DNA of 64,000 bases from an uncultured Bacteroidales bacterium (GTDB taxonomy: Bacteria > Bacteroidota > Bacteroidia > Bacteroidales > UBA932): positions 62,001 through 126,000 of the forward strand of contig CALUTT010000011.1 of assembly GCA_944323775.1 (NCBI GenBank), in the 5' to 3' direction. Below are positions 61,339 through 64,000 of the stretch, piece after piece. The notes under the pieces are model-generated. The model was not told the origin of the DNA. It saw nothing but the letters and a program-made list of their open reading frames with translations, and searched no databases. The position numbers and the translations under genes are program-made. Position 1 is the first letter of the stretch. Each line of letters opens with the position of its first letter.

Positions 61339-62982
61339 TTATTTGTACAGGAAACGCTTGATACTCATCTTGGGAGTCTTCTCGAAAGGAAGCGGAACCA
61401 CCTCCACCTTCGCTATCTGGCTGTATCCGGGAAGCTGCCTGTTGGAGGCGAGGCGGACCTTCTCGGGAAGGTCAGAGACCGCCTCCTCGTCAAGCCCGTC
61501 CTTGCGTATGGCCTCTGAATCAAAGTAGACCAGCGCGACAATCTTTCCGGCCCTGTCGACAACGACAGATTCAGCCACATATTTCTGATTGTTCACTATA
61601 GCTTCAAGTTCCTCGGGATATATGTTCTGGCCGTTGGAGGACAGGATCATGTTCTTGAGCCTTCCCCTGATGAAAATGTTGCCCTCCTCATCCATGATGC
61701 CGAGATCCCCGGTACGCAGATATCCGTCATCGGTAAAGGCGGCTCTGGTCGCCTCGGGGTTCTTGAAATATCCTACCGTGATGTTCGATCCCTTGGCCTG
61801 GATTTCCCCCGCGATGTGCTGGGGGTCGTCGGAGTCAATCCTGACATTGACGTAGGAGATGGGCTTGCCGCAAGAGCCGGGCTTGTAGCGTCTCCAGTCC
61901 TCGTAGGCAAGCAGCGGAGCAGCCTCCGTCATGCCGTATCCTACGGTATAGTGCAGACCCATGCGCTTGAAGCATCTCTCGACCTCAGGGTTGAGAGCCG
62001 CACCGCCCATAATGTAGTTACGGACCTTTCCGCCGAACGCGGCGTCGATCTTTTCCCTGATCTTGCTGAAAATTACATTGCTGATTCCGGGCAGAGAGGT
62101 AAGCAGCTTCATGTACCACTTGTCCAGCACCGGCTTGATGGAAGACTTGTAAACCTTCTCCATCACCAGAGGCACCGTGCAGACCATGTATGGTTTAACG
62201 TCCCTCATAGCCTTCAGCAGCAGAGACGGAGCCGGCGTCTTGCCCAGGAAATATATCGTGCATCCGCCTGAGACAGGATACAGGAATTCATACGCCATAC
62301 CGTAGATGTGGGCCATCGGCAGCATGGACACGAGATTGTCATCGGGGTATATCGGGATGTTCTCGTGGCCGAAGGAGATCGAGCTGCTCAGGTTGCCGAA
62401 CGTAAGCATGACACCCTTGGGGTCGCTGGTGGTGCCGGACGTGTAGTTGATCACGGCAAGGTCCGAAAGGTTGTCGACAGGGAGGGTGAAGTCCTCCGGG
62501 CTTATGCCGTGAGGATACTTTGCCTCAAAGGCCGCGTCCATTCCTTCAAACGCCTCGCGGTACTTTTTGTCGGCGGCGTAGATCAGCGAGAAGTCGTCCA
62601 CGTTGACCGCCATCTTCAGACCGGGCATTCCCTTCGGGTCAAGCCTGTTCCAGATGTCCCTGTCGGTAAAGAGCACTATGCTTTCTGAATGGTCCACGAG
62701 ATGAGTTATGCTGTCAGGGTGGAAATCCGCAAGGATCGTGACTCCGACAGCCTCATAAGCATTGACGGCAAGGAAACTCACTCCCCACCTGGCAGTGTTC
62801 TTTGCACAGACGGCAATCTTGTCCCCTTTCCTTATTCCGGCGGCCGAGAACATCATGCCGAACTTCACGATATAGTTTGCAAGTTCTTCATTGGTTATCG
62901 TCTCGCCCTGATAGTTGCACAGAGCAGGCTCCTTCCAGAGGGAAACCATGCTCCTCCTCAAAGTTGATAAATAGTGTTCCAT
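61339..62982 (-). CDS. Long-chain acyl-CoA synthetase (AMP-dependent)
   Basis: 547-residue adenylate-forming ligase with motifs INYTSGTTSDPKGVM (phosphate loop), YGMTEAAPLLAYED, YLRTGDLGIMDEEG, LKNMILSSNGQNIYPEELE and the terminal lysine motif KTPKMSIKRFLYK. The length and the MYELL-like MAYEFLYPV segment fit bacterial FadD/LACS. It activates fatty acids to acyl-CoA at the inner face of the membrane. It heads a three-gene operon with two envelope proteins, and a palindrome covers its -7 box. Confidence 0.9.
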   Translation of the reverse strand: MEHYLSTLRRSMVSLWKEPALCNYQGETITNEELANYIVKFGMMFSAAGIRKGDKIAVCAKNTARWGVSFLAVNAYEAVGVTILADFHPDSITHLVDHSESIVLFTDRDIWNRLDPKGMPGLKMAVNVDDFSLIYAADKKYREAFEGMDAAFEAKYPHGISPEDFTLPVDNLSDLAVINYTSGTTSDPKGVMLTFGNLSSSISFGHENIPIYPDDNLVSMLPMAHIYGMAYEFLYPVSGGCTIYFLGKTPAPSLLLKAMRDVKPYMVCTVPLVMEKVYKSSIKPVLDKWYMKLLTSLPGISNVIFSKIREKIDAAFGGKVRNYIMGGAALNPEVERCFKRMGLHYTVGYGMTEAAPLLAYEDWRRYKPGSCGKPISYVNVRIDSDDPQHIAGEIQAKGSNITVGYFKNPEATRAAFTDDGYLRTGDLGIMDEEGNIFIRGRLKNMILSSNGQNIYPEELEAIVNNQKYVAESVVVDRAGKIVALVYFDSEAIRKDGLDEEAVSDLPEKVRLASNRQLPGYSQIAKVEVVPLPFEKTPKMSIKRFLYK

Positions 62983-62995
62983 AAAGGTCTTCGTC

Positions 62996-63048
62996 TACAT
63001 TTGTACAAATGTAAACTTATCTGCGCTCAATGTCAAATGTACACATTG
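62996..63048 (-). promoter_or_regulatory. Promoter and probable operator of the acyl-CoA synthetase operon
   Basis: On the minus strand TTTG (63034-63037), exactly 20 bases, then TACATTTG (63006-63013). The -7 box is one half of a perfect 18-bp palindrome, TACATTTGTACAAATGTA (62996-63013). A related imperfect palindrome, CAAATGTACACATTG (63034-63048), covers the -33 box. A dimeric repressor bound at one or both sites would block the promoter. Confidence 0.65.
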
Positions 63049-63063
63049 CTTTCTGCCAATTAA

Positions 63064-63081
63064 TTGCCATATTTGTGGCAA
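63064..63081 (+). promoter_or_regulatory. Inverted repeat in front of the HAD phosphatase gene
   Basis: TTGCCA, six bases (TATTTG), TGGCAA. The central bases resemble part of a -7 box (CATATTTG, one mismatch to TAnnTTTG). It may be an operator or an mRNA hairpin, 27 bases before the ATG at 63108. Confidence 0.4.
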
Positions 63082-63107
63082 AACCGTATTATCTGTGGTG
63101 AGTTGGT

Positions 63108-63938
63108 ATGGAAAGAAGACCGATTATAGCGTTGATATATGACTTTGACGGGACACTCTCTCCCGGGAACATGCAGGAATTCGGATTCATCCAGGCTGTA
63201 GGCAAGACAAAGGAGGAGTTCTGGAAGATGAGCGACAGCATCGCCATCGGGCAGGACGCCTCGAATGTCCTCGCATACATGAAACTCATGTTCGACGAAG
63301 CACGCAGCTGCGGTATCGGTCTGAGACGCGAGGAGTTCCGGCGGTTCGGCAAGGACATAGAACTTTACGACGGAGTGCTGCAGTGGTTCAGGTCCGTGAA
63401 CGAATACGGCAGGAGCAAGGGTGTGCGTGTCGAGCATTACATCAATTCATCCGGCCTGAAGGAAATAATCGAAGGCAGCCCCATAGCCGGGGAATTCAAG
63501 CACATTTTCGCCGGATCCTTCATCTACGACGAAAACGGAGAGGCCGTATGGCCAGGCGTGGCCGTAGACTACACGGCAAAGACACAGTTCCTGTTCAAGA
63601 TAAACAAGGGGATATTCAGCGCCCGTGACAACAAGAAGGTGAACGCGTCCGTCGCCGACGACAAGAAAAGGGTCCCTTTCTCGAACATGATATACTTCGG
63701 AGACGGAGACACTGACGTTCCCTGCATGAAGATAGTCGGCATGTTCGGCGGACACTCCATAGCAGTATACGATCCCTCCGACCACAAGAAAAAGGCATCA
63801 GCCCTCAAGCTCAAGCGGCAGGGGCGTGTAGCTTTCGCCCTTCCGGCTGACTACACTTCGGACTCTCTGGCGTTCCGCGTCGTGAAGGCAATCATTGACA
63901 AGATCAAGGCTGACTGCACGCTGGCCTCCATGCAATAG
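63108..63938 (+). CDS. HAD-family phosphatase
   Basis: 276-residue haloacid-dehalogenase-superfamily hydrolase. Motif I is YDFDGTLSPG (nucleophile and acid Asp), motif II is INSSGLKE, motif III is a Lys in AKTQFLFKINKG, and motif IV is YFGDGDTDVPCMK. A helical cap lies after motif I (about 15-100). It resembles the phosphoserine-phosphatase-like branch, but the substrate is unknown. It is a soluble cytoplasmic protein. It is divergent from the acyl-CoA ligase operon. Another gene begins 18 bases after it. Confidence 0.88.
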   Translation: MERRPIIALIYDFDGTLSPGNMQEFGFIQAVGKTKEEFWKMSDSIAIGQDASNVLAYMKLMFDEARSCGIGLRREEFRRFGKDIELYDGVLQWFRSVNEYGRSKGVRVEHYINSSGLKEIIEGSPIAGEFKHIFAGSFIYDENGEAVWPGVAVDYTAKTQFLFKINKGIFSARDNKKVNASVADDKKRVPFSNMIYFGDGDTDVPCMKIVGMFGGHSIAVYDPSDHKKKASALKLKRQGRVAFALPADYTSDSLAFRVVKAIIDKIKADCTLASMQ

Positions 63939-63956
63939 ACGCTCCAAAGACCAATC

Positions 63957-64000
63957 ATGGAATACAGGACACTTTCACAGGAAGAATACAGAGACCTCGA
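63957..64000 (+). CDS. Start of an unidentified gene, runs off the right edge
   Basis: An ATG 18 bases after the HAD gene opens a frame of 14 complete codons (MEYRTLSQEEYRDL). Spacing and strand fit the next gene of an operon, but too little is visible to name it. Confidence 0.45.
   Translation, partial: MEYRTLSQEEYRDL

Noticed and set aside
1-64000. CRISPR arrays, insertion sequences, prophage or rRNA genes
   Set aside because: No regularly spaced repeats, transposase, integrase, phage structural genes or rRNA sequence were seen.

Overview
The window is a chromosomal segment from a member of the Bacteroidetes, most likely a gut- or animal-associated Bacteroidales with moderately high GC. 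Four lines support this. Many genes are preceded by the Bacteroidetes -7 box (TAnnTTTG), often with TTG or TTTG about 18-21 bases upstream. There is a hybrid two-component (HTCS) type regulator with an AraC output domain. The gene content includes TIGR02757, pyruvate:ferredoxin oxidoreductase, SlyD, GH43/GH95 enzymes and a GPH symporter, and Shine-Dalgarno sites are weak. Genus cannot be fixed from sequence alone; Rikenellaceae or Cryptobacteroides-like lineages would fit. Coding density is high and no gap between genes exceeds about 200 bases. I see no phage, insertion sequence, CRISPR array or rRNA.

Layout. 1-7.0 kb: the 5' part of pdxB (minus), then nifJ and a secreted M16 protease. 7.0-9.8 kb (minus): an EamA permease, a LysR-HTH/amidohydrolase fusion and a 2[4Fe-4S] ferredoxin. 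9.8-14 kb (plus): a DUF1573 protein, parE, a PlsC-like acyltransferase and the rpsF-rpsR-rplI operon. 14-19.2 kb: fabK-fabF (plus) facing a ketosynthase/acyl-ligase pair (minus). 19.2-22.1 kb (minus): a POT peptide transporter, a small membrane protein and a small outer-membrane protein. 22.3-34.3 kb (plus): an LpxL-like acyltransferase, then a tight run pepD-TIGR02757-zeta-like kinase-tldD-tldE, then slyD, a GT2 glycosyltransferase, trkA, grpE-dnaJ, rplS and tRNA-Arg(ACG).

34.4-54.3 kb is a carbohydrate- and ester-degrading region. It holds a metallo-beta-lactamase-fold lipoprotein, a MATE exporter, a sialate O-acetylesterase, a type B carboxylesterase, a choloylglycine-hydrolase-family enzyme, an HTCS-like regulator, a GPH symporter and a GH43. 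An opposing minus-strand operon runs rubredoxin-like gene, rfbD, sdaA, two-domain esterase, GH95. No SusC/SusD pair is present, so this is not a canonical polysaccharide utilisation locus. The leaderless GH43 next to the symporter suggests that short oligosaccharides are imported and cut inside the cell. 54.4-64 kb: a Na/Pi symporter divergent from a response-regulator/kinase pair, then htpG, a minus operon (acyl-CoA ligase, outer-membrane barrel, lipoprotein) behind a palindromic promoter, a HAD phosphatase and the start of one more gene.

The most notable items are: (1) an HTCS-like regulator at 41462-45046 that has lost its kinase ATPase domain, its phospho-accepting His, and its receiver Asp (now Glu); (2) an in-frame LysR DNA-binding domain fused to an MTA/SAH-deaminase-type amidohydrolase; (3) a 90-bp dispersed element present twice at 91% identity, each copy just upstream of an envelope-protein gene in the same relative orientation; (4) an 18-bp perfect palindrome covering the -7 box of the acyl-CoA ligase operon; (5) several promoters placed so close to the start codon that the mRNAs should be leaderless or nearly so.
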